DNA of 56,747 nt. Origin: Terriglobia bacterium. Lineage in GTDB: Bacteria > Acidobacteriota > Vicinamibacteria > Vicinamibacterales > CAVVIG01. How positions within the stretch are numbered: the first letter of the stretch is position 1; every line of letters starts with the position of its first letter. The notes beneath the pieces are model-generated. The model saw only the letters and a list, made by a program, of their open reading frames with translations. It ran no database searches and was not told the origin of the DNA. Below are positions 40,063 to 47,732 of this stretch, piece by piece. Location of the stretch: the NCBI GenBank assembly GCA_020073005.1, contig JAIQFX010000021.1:1-56747 (forward strand), in the 5' to 3' direction. The position numbers and the translations under genes were made by a program.

Positions 40063-41055
40063 TCAGAAGGCGTCCGCACGCCAGTACAACAGTTCCTCCG
40101 CCTTCAGCGTCCGCGCGGCCTCACCGGCGGGCGTGAGCGGTTTCATCATCATTATTTCGTGCGGCGCCTGCTCGCCCACTACGGCAAGCTGCCGCGGCCG
40201 GAAGTTCGCGGGCAGCCAGGCTCGAATCACCGGTCGATGCTCGGCGGGATCGCGGGCGATGAGCACCTGGAGAATCGCGCCGACGCGCGCGCCGGTCGGA
40301 TCGCGATCGCCGCATTCCTCGAGCGTCCACGCGACGCCGTTCCCCATCCGATTCGCGCTGATCACGACGTAGGCGACGGCGGACGTGCCTTCTTCGGCGA
40401 CGAAGAACTGCAGCTCGCGCGCGCCCGCCGGGCCGAGGCCGGCGAGCAATCGCTTCTTCGCAATCGAGTAATGAATGAGATCGCGATCCCGATTCAGATG
40501 GAACCGGAACGGCGCCGCGCGTGTCTCGCCGAGCGCGGCGACCGCCGGCAGATCCCGATCGTCGCCGAAGCGGACCCACGTGGCCGGCGCTCCGCAGCGA
40601 GTCGATTCGATGACGCGCAGTTGCTGTTCCGACGTCACGATGGGGACAAAGCCGAGCCGTGCGTAATACTCTGGACCGATTTCCGAAAACAGCAGCGCAA
40701 TATCCGCCTTGTGGGCGCCGTCCTTCGACGCGCGATCCAGCAAGCGCTCGAGCAGTTCTTTCGCCGCGCCGCGCCTACGGTGCGCCGGCTGCGTGAACAC
40801 GGCGCCGATGCCCGCGACGCGCATCGATCGCCCGTCCAGCGTCGCGTCGAACGCGTACAGCTTCGCGCTCGCGTGCACGTCGCCGCGATCGACCAGCGCG
40901 ACGCGGGACAGATGCGCGCGGCCCCACGGCGTCGCGCGCTGCGCCGCGTAGTAGCGCGCGTACGCCCGCCGATCGAGGCCCTCGTGCCAGATTTCGTACG
41001 TCGCGTCGAGAATCTGCTCGAGAACGGGACCCTCGGCGGGTGCAAGATCTGCCAT
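40063..41055 (-). CDS. GNAT-family acetyltransferase (two-domain)
   Basis: This protein of about 330 residues starts at MADLAPAEGPVLEQILDAT. The N-terminal GNAT fold shows motif A, VFTQPAHRRRGAAKELLERLL, which binds the acetyl-CoA pyrophosphate. DIALLFSEIGPEYYARLGFVPI is motif B. The C-terminal part (about 175-330) looks like a second GNAT-like half, as in Eis-type or MshD-type proteins. The substrate is unknown. The open frame extends 69 codons upstream into an Arg-rich shadow, so I chose the internal ATG. It is convergent with the second regulatory-domain gene and divergent from DUF1800, with 82 bases between the starts. Confidence 0.88.
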   Translation of the reverse strand: MADLAPAEGPVLEQILDATYEIWHEGLDRRAYARYYAAQRATPWGRAHLSRVALVDRGDVHASAKLYAFDATLDGRSMRVAGIGAVFTQPAHRRRGAAKELLERLLDRASKDGAHKADIALLFSEIGPEYYARLGFVPIVTSEQQLRVIESTRCGAPATWVRFGDDRDLPAVAALGETRAAPFRFHLNRDRDLIHYSIAKKRLLAGLGPAGARELQFFVAEEGTSAVAYVVISANRMGNGVAWTLEECGDRDPTGARVGAILQVLIARDPAEHRPVIRAWLPANFRPRQLAVVGEQAPHEIMMMKPLTPAGEAARTLKAEELLYWRADAF

Positions 41056-41137
41056 GTCGGACGGGCGATTGTATGGCAGTTTGTAACATCTGCCGGGCCT
41101 CCCCGGTCTAACCGGACCAGTTGAGGAGAACTGTTCG

Positions 41138-42646
41138 ATGATCCGCCGCCGGCCCTTACTTCTTTTTGCCACGCTGGTCGGCGCTGTGTACGGGGGACGG
41201 GAGTCGGTACAGGGACTCCCGTCCCCTCCCGATCGGGCGATCGTCCACGTGCTGAACCGCATCGGCTACGGCCCACGGCCGGGCGACGTCGAGCGCGTCC
41301 GCGCGATCGGCCTGCAGCGCTACATCGACGAGCAGCTTCATCCGGAACGCATTCCCGACACCGGCATGACGGCGCGGCTCGCGCCGCTGTCGACGGTCGC
41401 GATGAGCGCGCGCGAGATCACCGAACAGGTCGAGCTGCCGACGATCGAAGTGCGGCAGGAGCGGCAGCAGAACGCCGCGAACGCGGCGCCGAATGCGGCG
41501 GACCCGCCGATGATGGATCCCGTTCAGCAGAGGGCCAACAGCCTCGTGCTCGAATTGTCCGAGCACAAGATCCTGCGCGCCGTTTACAGCGAGCGTCAGC
41601 TGCAGGAAGTCCTCACCGATTTCTGGTTCAACCACTTCAATGTCGACGCGCGCAAGGGCCGCGACCGGTTCATGGTGACCGGGTACGAGCGCGAGACGAT
41701 CCGGCCGCGCGTGCTCGGCACGTTCCGCGATCTGCTCGGAGCGACGGCGAAGAGTCCGGCGATGCTCTTCTATCTCGACAACTGGATGAGCGCGGATCCG
41801 AACGGCCCGCATGCGGAGATGGGACCGCCGCGCATCATGCGCGGACGCTTCGGCGCGATCTTCGTGCCGCCGATGCCGCGACCGCAGGGACCGAACGCTC
41901 CACACGGCCTCAATGAGAACTACGGCCGCGAGCTCATGGAGCTGCACACGCTCGGCGTCGACGGCGGCTACACGCAGAAGGACGTGACCGACGTCGCGCG
42001 CGCGTTCACCGGCTGGACCATGCCCGGTCCGCGGCAGGGCAACGGCTTCATCTTCAATCCGCGGCTGCACGATCCGGGCGAGAAGATCGTGCTCGGCCAC
42101 GTGATCAAGGCGGGCGGAGGCCAATCCGATGGCGAACAGGTGCTCGACATCCTGGCGACGCATCCGTCGACCGCGACGTTCATCGCGAGCAAGCTCGTCC
42201 GGCGATTCGTGAGCGACACGCCGCCGCCGGGACTCGTCGCGCGCGTGGCCGCGCGCTTCCGCGCCACGAACGGCGATCTCCGCGAGGTGACGCGCGCGAT
42301 TCTGGCGTCGCCGGAGTTCCTGTCGCCGGACGCGTTCAACACGAAAGTGAAGACGCCGCTCGAGTTCGTCGCGAGCGCGGTGCGCGCGACAGGCGCCGAC
42401 GTTCAGGACGCGCTGCCGCTGGTGCGCAATCTGCAGCAGCTCGGCATGCCGCTATATCAATGTCAGCCGCCGACCGGCTACAAGGACACCGCCGACGCAT
42501 GGGTGAACACGGGCGCGCTCGTCGGCCGCATGAACTTTGCGGCGCGGCTCGCCGGCAACAAGGTACCGGGAACGACTCTCGCGAGCGACGAACCCACGAA
42601 CAACCTGGCACTACATCTCGGCGGTCCAGCGTTTCAAAGGAAATAG
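41138..42646 (+). CDS. DUF1800 family protein, secreted
   Basis: This 502-residue protein has an excellent ribosome binding site (GAGGAGAA). It starts with an N-terminal signal and then the family hallmark: HVLNRIGYGPRPGDVERVRAIGLQRYIDEQL, LTDFWFNHFNV, ENYGRELMELHTLGVDGGYTQKDVTDVARAFTGW. DUF1800 genes are nearly always followed by DUF1501, as here. The biochemical role of the pair is unknown. Near the start, a 13-bp perfect palindrome (41193-41226) encodes GRESVQGLPSP between the signal and the conserved domain. It is in frame, suggesting insertion of a repeat into a tolerant linker. Confidence 0.93.
   Translation: MIRRRPLLLFATLVGAVYGGRESVQGLPSPPDRAIVHVLNRIGYGPRPGDVERVRAIGLQRYIDEQLHPERIPDTGMTARLAPLSTVAMSAREITEQVELPTIEVRQERQQNAANAAPNAADPPMMDPVQQRANSLVLELSEHKILRAVYSERQLQEVLTDFWFNHFNVDARKGRDRFMVTGYERETIRPRVLGTFRDLLGATAKSPAMLFYLDNWMSADPNGPHAEMGPPRIMRGRFGAIFVPPMPRPQGPNAPHGLNENYGRELMELHTLGVDGGYTQKDVTDVARAFTGWTMPGPRQGNGFIFNPRLHDPGEKIVLGHVIKAGGGQSDGEQVLDILATHPSTATFIASKLVRRFVSDTPPPGLVARVAARFRATNGDLREVTRAILASPEFLSPDAFNTKVKTPLEFVASAVRATGADVQDALPLVRNLQQLGMPLYQCQPPTGYKDTADAWVNTGALVGRMNFAARLAGNKVPGTTLASDEPTNNLALHLGGPAFQRK
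41193..41226. repeat. Perfect 13-bp inverted repeat near the 5' end of the DUF1800 gene
   Basis: GGGGACGGGAGTC and its exact complement are separated by 8 nt (GGTACAGG). It is translated in frame into a linker after the signal peptide. Confidence 0.9.
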
Positions 42647-42648
42647 AA

Positions 42649-43908
42649 ATGGTCTCGCGAAGGGTCTTCCTGAAGAACGGCGCGTTCGCGTGTGTGAGCC
42701 TTGGCTTCGCGCCGTCGTTCCTGCAGCGGACCGCGCTCGCCGCCGGCTCCGGCCGATCGAAACAGCTCATCGCCATCTTTCAGCGCGGCGCCGTCGACGG
42801 CCTGAGCGTCGTCGTGCCGTTCGGCGAGGCCGACTACTATCGCGCGCGGCCGAGCATCGCGATTCCCGTTCCCACGTCGAGCGATCGCGAGCACGCCGCG
42901 ATCGACCTCGACGGCTTTTTCGGATTCAACCCGCGGCTGCAGGCGCTCGAGCCGCTCTGGGATGCGCGGCATCTCGCCATCGTCCACGCGTGCGGATCGC
43001 CGGACAGCACGCGGTCGCACTTCGACGCGCAGGACTACATGGAGACGGCGACGCCCGGCATGAAGAACACGCCGGACGGCTGGCTGAACCGGTATCTGCA
43101 GACGAGGCGCCCGGACGACAATGCCGGCGCCACGCCGTTCCGCGCGGTCGCGCTGACGTCGCAGATGCCGCGCATGCTCGAAGGCCCGGCGCCGGCGCTC
43201 GCGGTCAGCCAGCTCGGACAGTTCGGCATCCGCGCCGGGCAGGCCAGCGACGCGCTTGGCGCGGCGTTCGAGGCGCAGTACGCCGCTGCCGCCGATTCAC
43301 GGCTCAACGCGACGAGCCGCGACGCGTTCAACGCGATGAGGATGCTGAAGACCGCCGACCCGTCGAAGTACGAGGCGGAACACGGCGCCGATTACCCGCG
43401 CAGCCCGTTCGGCCAGGCGCTCCGGCAGATCGCGCAGCTGACGAAGGCCAACCTCGGCCTCGAGGTCGCGTTCGCGGACATCGGCGGCTGGGACACGCAC
43501 GTCAATCAGGGCGCGGCGCAGGGCCAGCTCGCGAACCGCCTCGACGACTTCTCGCGATCGATCGCCGCGCTCGTCACCGACCTCGGCGATCGAATGGCGG
43601 ACACGGTGATCCTGACGATGTCGGAGTTCGGGCGCGCGGTGAGCGAAAACGGGAATCGCGGAACGGATCACGGACACGGCAACGCGATGATGGTGATCGG
43701 CGGCGGAGTGCGCGGCGGCCGCGTGTACGGCCGATGGCCCGGGCTCGCCATCGAACAGCGGTACGAGCGGCGCGATCTCGCGGTGACGACGGACTTCCGC
43801 GATGTGTTCGCAGAGGTCGTGGTCAGGCACCTTGGCGTACAGGATGCGCGGCCGATCTTTCCGGGTTATGGAATCAGTGCGGCGCGATTCCCCGGACTCT
43901 TCGGTTGA
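42649..43908 (+). CDS. DUF1501 family protein with Tat signal
   Basis: This 419-residue protein starts MVSRRVFLKNGAFACVSLGFAPSFLQRTALA, a twin-arginine signal; AAGGA precedes the ATG at good spacing. The conserved sulfatase/alkaline-phosphatase-like core shows QRGAVDGLSVVVP, DIGGWDTHVNQG, LTMSEFGRAVSENGNRGTDHGHGNAMMVIGG and YGRWPGL. DUF1501 proteins belong to the alkaline phosphatase superfamily fold but have no proven reaction. Translation follows DUF1800 by two bases, so they are one operon. The likely site is the periplasm or the cell surface. Confidence 0.94.
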   Translation: MVSRRVFLKNGAFACVSLGFAPSFLQRTALAAGSGRSKQLIAIFQRGAVDGLSVVVPFGEADYYRARPSIAIPVPTSSDREHAAIDLDGFFGFNPRLQALEPLWDARHLAIVHACGSPDSTRSHFDAQDYMETATPGMKNTPDGWLNRYLQTRRPDDNAGATPFRAVALTSQMPRMLEGPAPALAVSQLGQFGIRAGQASDALGAAFEAQYAAAADSRLNATSRDAFNAMRMLKTADPSKYEAEHGADYPRSPFGQALRQIAQLTKANLGLEVAFADIGGWDTHVNQGAAQGQLANRLDDFSRSIAALVTDLGDRMADTVILTMSEFGRAVSENGNRGTDHGHGNAMMVIGGGVRGGRVYGRWPGLAIEQRYERRDLAVTTDFRDVFAEVVVRHLGVQDARPIFPGYGISAARFPGLFG

Positions 43909-44000
43909 ATTGGGTAGTTGAGTAATCGGGTAATCTGGTAATCGATGTGTGGGACGGACGGTCCTTCAGTCCATTGTCCATTTACCCAACTACCCAATTC
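43907..44000. repeat. Inverted repeat element with tandem GGTAATC-like units
   Basis: GAATTGGGTAGTTG (43907-43920), overlapping the last DUF1501 codons and stop, is the exact complement of 43987-44000. Between them the left half continues with GGGTAATC-like units of about 8 bp and the right half with TTACCC-type units. The right arm ends five bases before the next ATG. Confidence 0.9.
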
Positions 44001-44004
44001 CCCA

Positions 44005-45135
44005 ATGCACTTGAACGATCTCCCCACTCCTCAGGTTCTCATCGATCAACCACGCCTCTTCGCCAACATCGATCGCGCGCAGCAGCTCGCGACGTCGGCC
44101 GGCGTCGCGCTTCGCCCGCACGCGAAAACGCACAAGTCGCCCGTCGTCGCGAAGTGGCAGATCGAGAAAGGCGCCGTCGGGATCTGCTGCGCGAAGCTCG
44201 GCGAAGTCGAAGCCTTCGTCGACGCCGGCATGGAGAGCGTCAACATCCGGCTGCCGTATCCGGTCAATCCGTTCAACGCCGCGCGGCTGATCGCGTTGAT
44301 GGACCGAGCGACGCTGTCGATCATCGTGGACCACCTCGACGTCGCGCGCGGATGGTCCGACGAAATGCGGCGCGCCGGCCGCGCGCTCGACGTGCTCGTG
44401 AAAGTCGACGTCGGCTTTCATCGCTGCGGGATCGATCCGGCGGGCGACGCGCTCGGATTCCTCCAGGCCGTCGCGGCCATGCCCGGCCTCAGGCTGCGCG
44501 GGCTGCTGAGTCACGCGGGCCACGGCTATCACGCCGCGTCAGACGACGAGCTGCGATCGGTCGCCGCGCGCGAAGCGGAAACGCTGACCGCGTTGCGCGA
44601 CCGCGCGACGAAGGCGGGCATCGGACTCGATGAAATGTCCGTCGGCGCGACGCCGACGCTGCGCTTCAGCGCCGGGCTGCCAGGGATCACCGAGCTGCGC
44701 CCTGGCAACTACGTCTATTTCGATCGGACGCAAGTCGCGCTCGGCGCCGCGACGCTCGACGACTGCGCGTTGACCGTCCTGGCGACCGTCGTCTCGAAGC
44801 CGGCGGCGGATCGCATCATTCTCGACTGCGGGAGCAAGACGCTCACCAACGATCAGGCGCGTGGCATCACGAAGGCCGCGGGCTACGGCGCGGTCCTGGT
44901 TGGCGACGGCGGGTCGCCGCGGCGAGTCGACGAGACGCTCACGATCGAGCGGCTCTCCGAGGAGCACGCCACCGTTCGCGTCACCGGTCGCACGCCCCTG
45001 CAGCCCGGCGATCGCGTGCGCGTGCTCCCCAATCACTCGTGCGTCGTCTCGAATCTCGTGGATGCAGTCCGCTTGATGGAAGACGACCGGGTAATTGACA
45101 CCCTTCCCGTCGCCGCCCGAGGTAGAATCCAGTAG
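44005..45135 (+). CDS. D-threonine aldolase-like PLP enzyme (alanine racemase N-terminal fold)
   Basis: The protein has 376 residues. The N-terminal TIM-barrel domain carries the PLP-lysine motif RPHAKTHKSP (Lys about residue 40), CCAKLGEVEAFVDAG, and VKVDVGFHRCGI. The C-terminal domain has the dsd1-like metal-binding pattern LPNHSCVVSN (His, Cys). These define the D-threonine aldolase/D-serine dehydratase family, which acts on D-beta-hydroxy amino acids with PLP and a divalent metal. The ATG lies five bases after the inverted repeat, with no clear Shine-Dalgarno. A BMC shell gene follows after three bases, so the enzyme may produce a volatile aldehyde (acetaldehyde from D-threonine) near a shell protein; that is inference. 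Confidence 0.9.
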   Translation: MHLNDLPTPQVLIDQPRLFANIDRAQQLATSAGVALRPHAKTHKSPVVAKWQIEKGAVGICCAKLGEVEAFVDAGMESVNIRLPYPVNPFNAARLIALMDRATLSIIVDHLDVARGWSDEMRRAGRALDVLVKVDVGFHRCGIDPAGDALGFLQAVAAMPGLRLRGLLSHAGHGYHAASDDELRSVAAREAETLTALRDRATKAGIGLDEMSVGATPTLRFSAGLPGITELRPGNYVYFDRTQVALGAATLDDCALTVLATVVSKPAADRIILDCGSKTLTNDQARGITKAAGYGAVLVGDGGSPRRVDETLTIERLSEEHATVRVTGRTPLQPGDRVRVLPNHSCVVSNLVDAVRLMEDDRVIDTLPVAARGRIQ

Positions 45136-45138
45136 CTC

Positions 45139-45435
45139 ATGGCTGAAAAAGAGAAACGGGAAATCGGCGACGCGCTCGGCATGGTCGAGACGCGCGGGCT
45201 GGTCGGAATGATCGAGGCCGCCGACGCGATGTGCAAGACGGCCAACGTCGTGTTCGTCGGCTGGCAGAAAGTCGACGCGGGCCTCGTGACGGCGATCGTG
45301 CGCGGCGACGTCGGGTCCGTGAAGGCCGCGACGGATGCGGGCGCGGCCGCGGCGCGCCGGGTCGGCGAGCTCGTCGGCGTCCACGTGATCCCGAGACCTG
45401 CGGATGATCTCGAGAAGGTCTTTCCTATCCGGTAA
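45139..45435 (+). CDS. Bacterial microcompartment (BMC-H) shell protein, orphan
   Basis: A single-domain BMC protein of 98 residues (PduA/EutM/CcmK class). The fold is visible throughout: [58 protein letters not shown], and [26 protein letters not shown]. Hexamers of such proteins tile microcompartment facets around aldehyde-forming pathways. No other shell gene (pentamer, BMC-T) or BMC enzyme is nearby. It follows the D-threonine-aldolase-like gene by three bases, suggesting co-transcription. The 3' end overlaps the convergent MerR gene by 11 bases. Confidence 0.95.
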   Translation: MAEKEKREIGDALGMVETRGLVGMIEAADAMCKTANVVFVGWQKVDAGLVTAIVRGDVGSVKAATDAGAAAARRVGELVGVHVIPRPADDLEKVFPIR

Positions 45436-45913
45436 CCTTTTTTCCTTCCGCCTTCTTCCTTCTTCCTTTTATCTTCCTGACCTTGCCGATCAACTCTTTC
45501 AGCAACCCTTCGTTGCCGATCGCCATCAGCGGCTGCGCCGGCGTCCGCAACAGGTTGAAGAACTGACCGCTGGTCGTGCGCGCGTAGATCTCCTGGCCGT
45601 CGGTCAGCAACTGCACCGATCCGCCGCCGCCCGTCGCGTCGAAGAGCCGCTGATCGAATCGTTCCTTCAGAATCCGCAGCAGCTGGTGCAGCTGTTGAAC
45701 CGAGAATCCGCGGTGGCGCAAGTCTGCGAGCACGAGCAGCTCGAAGAGATCGATCGGCGTGTACCGCCGCTCGGTGTAGCCGCCGGCCGCCGTGCGATGT
45801 GACGGAATCGCCGACGAGATGAGGCCGCTCGCGTCCCAGATTTGCAGCTGCCGGGCGGACAGTCCGGTCAAAGAGGCGACCTCGCGCGAGCTGTACGTTT
45901 TCTTGAGGCGCAT
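45425..45913 (-). CDS. MerR-family transcriptional regulator
   Basis: This 162-residue regulator begins [32 protein letters not shown], the MerR winged helix, followed by [33 protein letters not shown], the coupling helix. The effector domain is short. The C-terminus is [19 protein letters not shown], a basic tail encoded by a 7-bp purine-rich tandem repeat. It overlaps the PCD gene stop by one base, so it is the last gene of the thiO operon. The target promoter and effector are unknown. Confidence 0.9.
   Translation of the reverse strand: MRLKKTYSSREVASLTGLSARQLQIWDASGLISSAIPSHRTAAGGYTERRYTPIDLFELLVLADLRHRGFSVQQLHQLLRILKERFDQRLFDATGGGGSVQLLTDGQEIYARTTSGQFFNLLRTPAQPLMAIGNEGLLKELIGKVRKIKGRRKKAEGKKVTG
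45432..45475. repeat. Purine-rich tandem repeat in the 3' end of the MerR gene
   Basis: On the minus strand, AAGGAAG-like units of about 7 bp run from the MerR codons for KVRKIKG to the stop. They encode the basic C-terminal tail and lie in the convergent overlap with the BMC gene. Confidence 0.7.
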
Positions 45914-46194
45914 CAGGGCTTCGCCATCCGGTCCGCCATCGCGGCGCCTTCGAAATCCTGCACGGTCAGTCCGCCGGCGCTGTGCGTCGAGTACGTCAGC
46001 GTGACACGCCGGTAGTTGATCAGGATGTCCGGGTGATGATCGGCCGCTTCGGCCTCCGGCACCAGGCGGTTCACGAACGCGACCGCCGCGACGAAATCGG
46101 CGAACGCGTACTGCTTGCGGATCGCGTCGCCGTCGAGCGTCCAGCCGTGCAGCTTCTTGAGGTGCTGCGCTGCTTCGGTGCGAGTGAGTGTCAT
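45913..46194 (-). CDS. Pterin-4a-carbinolamine dehydratase
   Basis: A 93-residue PCD/DCoH protein. The conserved active-site segment is present as EAADHHPDILINYRRVTLTYSTHSAGGLT, with the paired His and the downstream Tyr/His set; the N-terminal GWTLDGDAIRKQYAF also fits. PCD dehydrates carbinolamine to quinonoid dihydropterin after aromatic amino acid hydroxylase, but many bacterial members lack a hydroxylase partner and may be involved in other pterin or molybdopterin reactions. No phenylalanine hydroxylase is present. The ATG overlaps the upstream stop and the stop overlaps the MerR start. Confidence 0.93.
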   Translation of the reverse strand: MTLTRTEAAQHLKKLHGWTLDGDAIRKQYAFADFVAAVAFVNRLVPEAEAADHHPDILINYRRVTLTYSTHSAGGLTVQDFEGAAMADRMAKP

Positions 46195-46532
46195 GATGTT
46201 TCCGGCCGTCTCGCGCGGATCGCATCGAGCGCCGCGCGCGCCGCATCCAGGACCGCGAGTGACTCGCGCCGTTCCGCTGACGGCCCGCCGGCGGCGCCGG
46301 CAAACGCGCTGCCGACGGCCCGATGATACGCGCGCTCGGCCTCCTGCAGCGCGTGCAGCGCCTCGACGTGCGCCTGCTGCCACTCGAGCCACGCCGTCAT
46401 CCGCGCGACCGCCTCCGCCTGACTCGCGCCGCGGCAGTCGATTCCGAATGGATCGCCCGTGTCGGGCCGCTCGGCACGCGCGTGCCATTCCCCGCCGCGC
46501 TCGACCGCGATGATGCGCATTTCCATCGGCAT
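46191..46532 (-). CDS. Small hypothetical protein in the thiO operon
   Basis: The 113-residue product (or about 109 from the ATG at 46520, MRIIAVERGGEWHARAERP) starts five bases after thiO and ends overlapping the PCD start by four. Its N-terminal half looks like a small beta domain (WHARAERPDTGDPFGIDCRG) of HicB-like character, and its C-terminal half is a helix rich in Ala, Arg and Glu. I do not recognise a family. Position in a tightly packed operon and a well-formed N-terminal domain support it as a gene. Confidence 0.72.
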   Translation of the reverse strand: MPMEMRIIAVERGGEWHARAERPDTGDPFGIDCRGASQAEAVARMTAWLEWQQAHVEALHALQEAERAYHRAVGSAFAGAAGGPSAERRESLAVLDAARAALDAIRARRPETS

Positions 46533-46536
46533 TCGA

Positions 46537-47664
46537 TCACAAATCGCCGAAGCGGGATGGACTGACCGCCGCGAGCATCGGATCGACGCGGCCGTCGAGG
46601 ATGGCGTCCGCGACGAGCTGGGCCGTCAGCGGCGCGAGCAGCACGCCGTTGCGGTAGTGACCGGTCGCGTACATCAGCTTCGGCACGACGTTCGACGCGC
46701 CGATGATCGGCAGATAATCCGACGTCGCCGGACGCAGGCCGACGCGCGCGCCGCGGAATCCCGCCGTCCATGCGTGCGGCAGAATCTCGCACGCCGCGTC
46801 GAGCAAGTCGCGCACCCCCGCGACGGTCGTCCGCTCGTCGAACCCCGCGTCCTCCACCGTCGCGCCCACGAGCACGGTCCCATCGTCCCAGGGCACGAGG
46901 TAGCAGCGGTGACCCCACGTGACGCGCCGCAGCGGCGTGCCGTTCCAGGCGATCGAGAGCAGCTGACCGCGAATCGGCCGGACCGGCACGCGCGGCGACG
47001 GCGACAGGCCGCCGATGTCGATGTCGCCGCACCAGCTCCCCGCCGCCAGGACGGCCGCGTCGGCCGTCAGCGATCCGCGGTCTGTGTCGATGATCAGCTC
47101 GTCGTGCAGATCGGTGATGCGGCGGACGCGGCTTTGTTCGATGAGCTGGGCGCCGTGACGGCGCGCGGCGGTCACCAGCGCGCGCGTCAGATCGCTGGCG
47201 CCGACGAATCCGTGCGCGTCGATCAGCAGACCGCCCGCGATCCCGTCGCCCAGATGCGGCTCTTCGGATCGCGCGGCGCCGGCGTCGAGCAGCAGCGCCG
47301 GCACGCCGCGGCGCGCCAGCGCTTCGGCGATCGCGCGCAGCGCGCGCAGCCCCGCTTCGTCCACCGCGACGTCGAGCGTGCCGGTCCGCCGGTACGGCAC
47401 GGCGAGGCCGCTCTCGGTCGAGACGCGCGTGACGAATTCGTCGAAGAGCTCCAGGCTGCGCTCGGTGAGATCGAGAAGCGGACCGGCCGCGGGCGCTTCG
47501 ATGTACGGCGCCAGGACGCCGGCCGACGCCTGCGTCGCGCCCATGCCGACGGGACGGTCGTCGACGATTTCAACCGACGCGCCCCGGCGCGCGAACTCGT
47601 ACGCCACGGCGCAGCCGATTACGCCTGCGCCCACGACGATGATGTCCGACGGCCTGGACGTCAC
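46537..47664 (-). CDS. thiO: Glycine oxidase ThiO-type FAD-dependent amine oxidase
   Basis: The protein has 375 residues. The N-terminal FAD-binding motif is IIVVGAGVIGCAVAYEFARRGASVEIVDD; later come MGATQASAGVLAPYIEAP, GLRPATSDYLPIIG and YATGHYRNGVLLAPLTAQL, all typical of ThiO. ThiO oxidises glycine to iminoglycine, the C2-N3 source for the thiazole ring of thiamine. No other thi genes lie in the window, and the operon instead contains PCD and MerR. It could also deaminate other small amino acids such as sarcosine. It is the first gene of a four-gene minus-strand operon, divergent from the acyl-CoA dehydrogenase gene. Confidence 0.92.
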   Translation of the reverse strand: MTSRPSDIIVVGAGVIGCAVAYEFARRGASVEIVDDRPVGMGATQASAGVLAPYIEAPAAGPLLDLTERSLELFDEFVTRVSTESGLAVPYRRTGTLDVAVDEAGLRALRAIAEALARRGVPALLLDAGAARSEEPHLGDGIAGGLLIDAHGFVGASDLTRALVTAARRHGAQLIEQSRVRRITDLHDELIIDTDRGSLTADAAVLAAGSWCGDIDIGGLSPSPRVPVRPIRGQLLSIAWNGTPLRRVTWGHRCYLVPWDDGTVLVGATVEDAGFDERTTVAGVRDLLDAACEILPHAWTAGFRGARVGLRPATSDYLPIIGASNVVPKLMYATGHYRNGVLLAPLTAQLVADAILDGRVDPMLAAVSPSRFGDL

Positions 47665-47732
47665 GGCCTCAGCTTATCGCAGAAATTCTGGGCTATACTC
47701 CCGTCCCCCCCCGATGTATGAAGGAGACGACG

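Noticed and set aside
45095-45128. TTGACA and TAGAAT upstream of the BMC gene as a promoter
   Set aside because: The spacer is 22 bases, too long for a standard sigma70 promoter, and the sequence lies inside the end of the upstream coding region.
47674-47699. Promoter (TTATCG and TATACT) before the acyl-CoA dehydrogenase gene
   Set aside because: TATACT is a plausible -10 element, but the -35-like word lies only 14 bases away and matches poorly.
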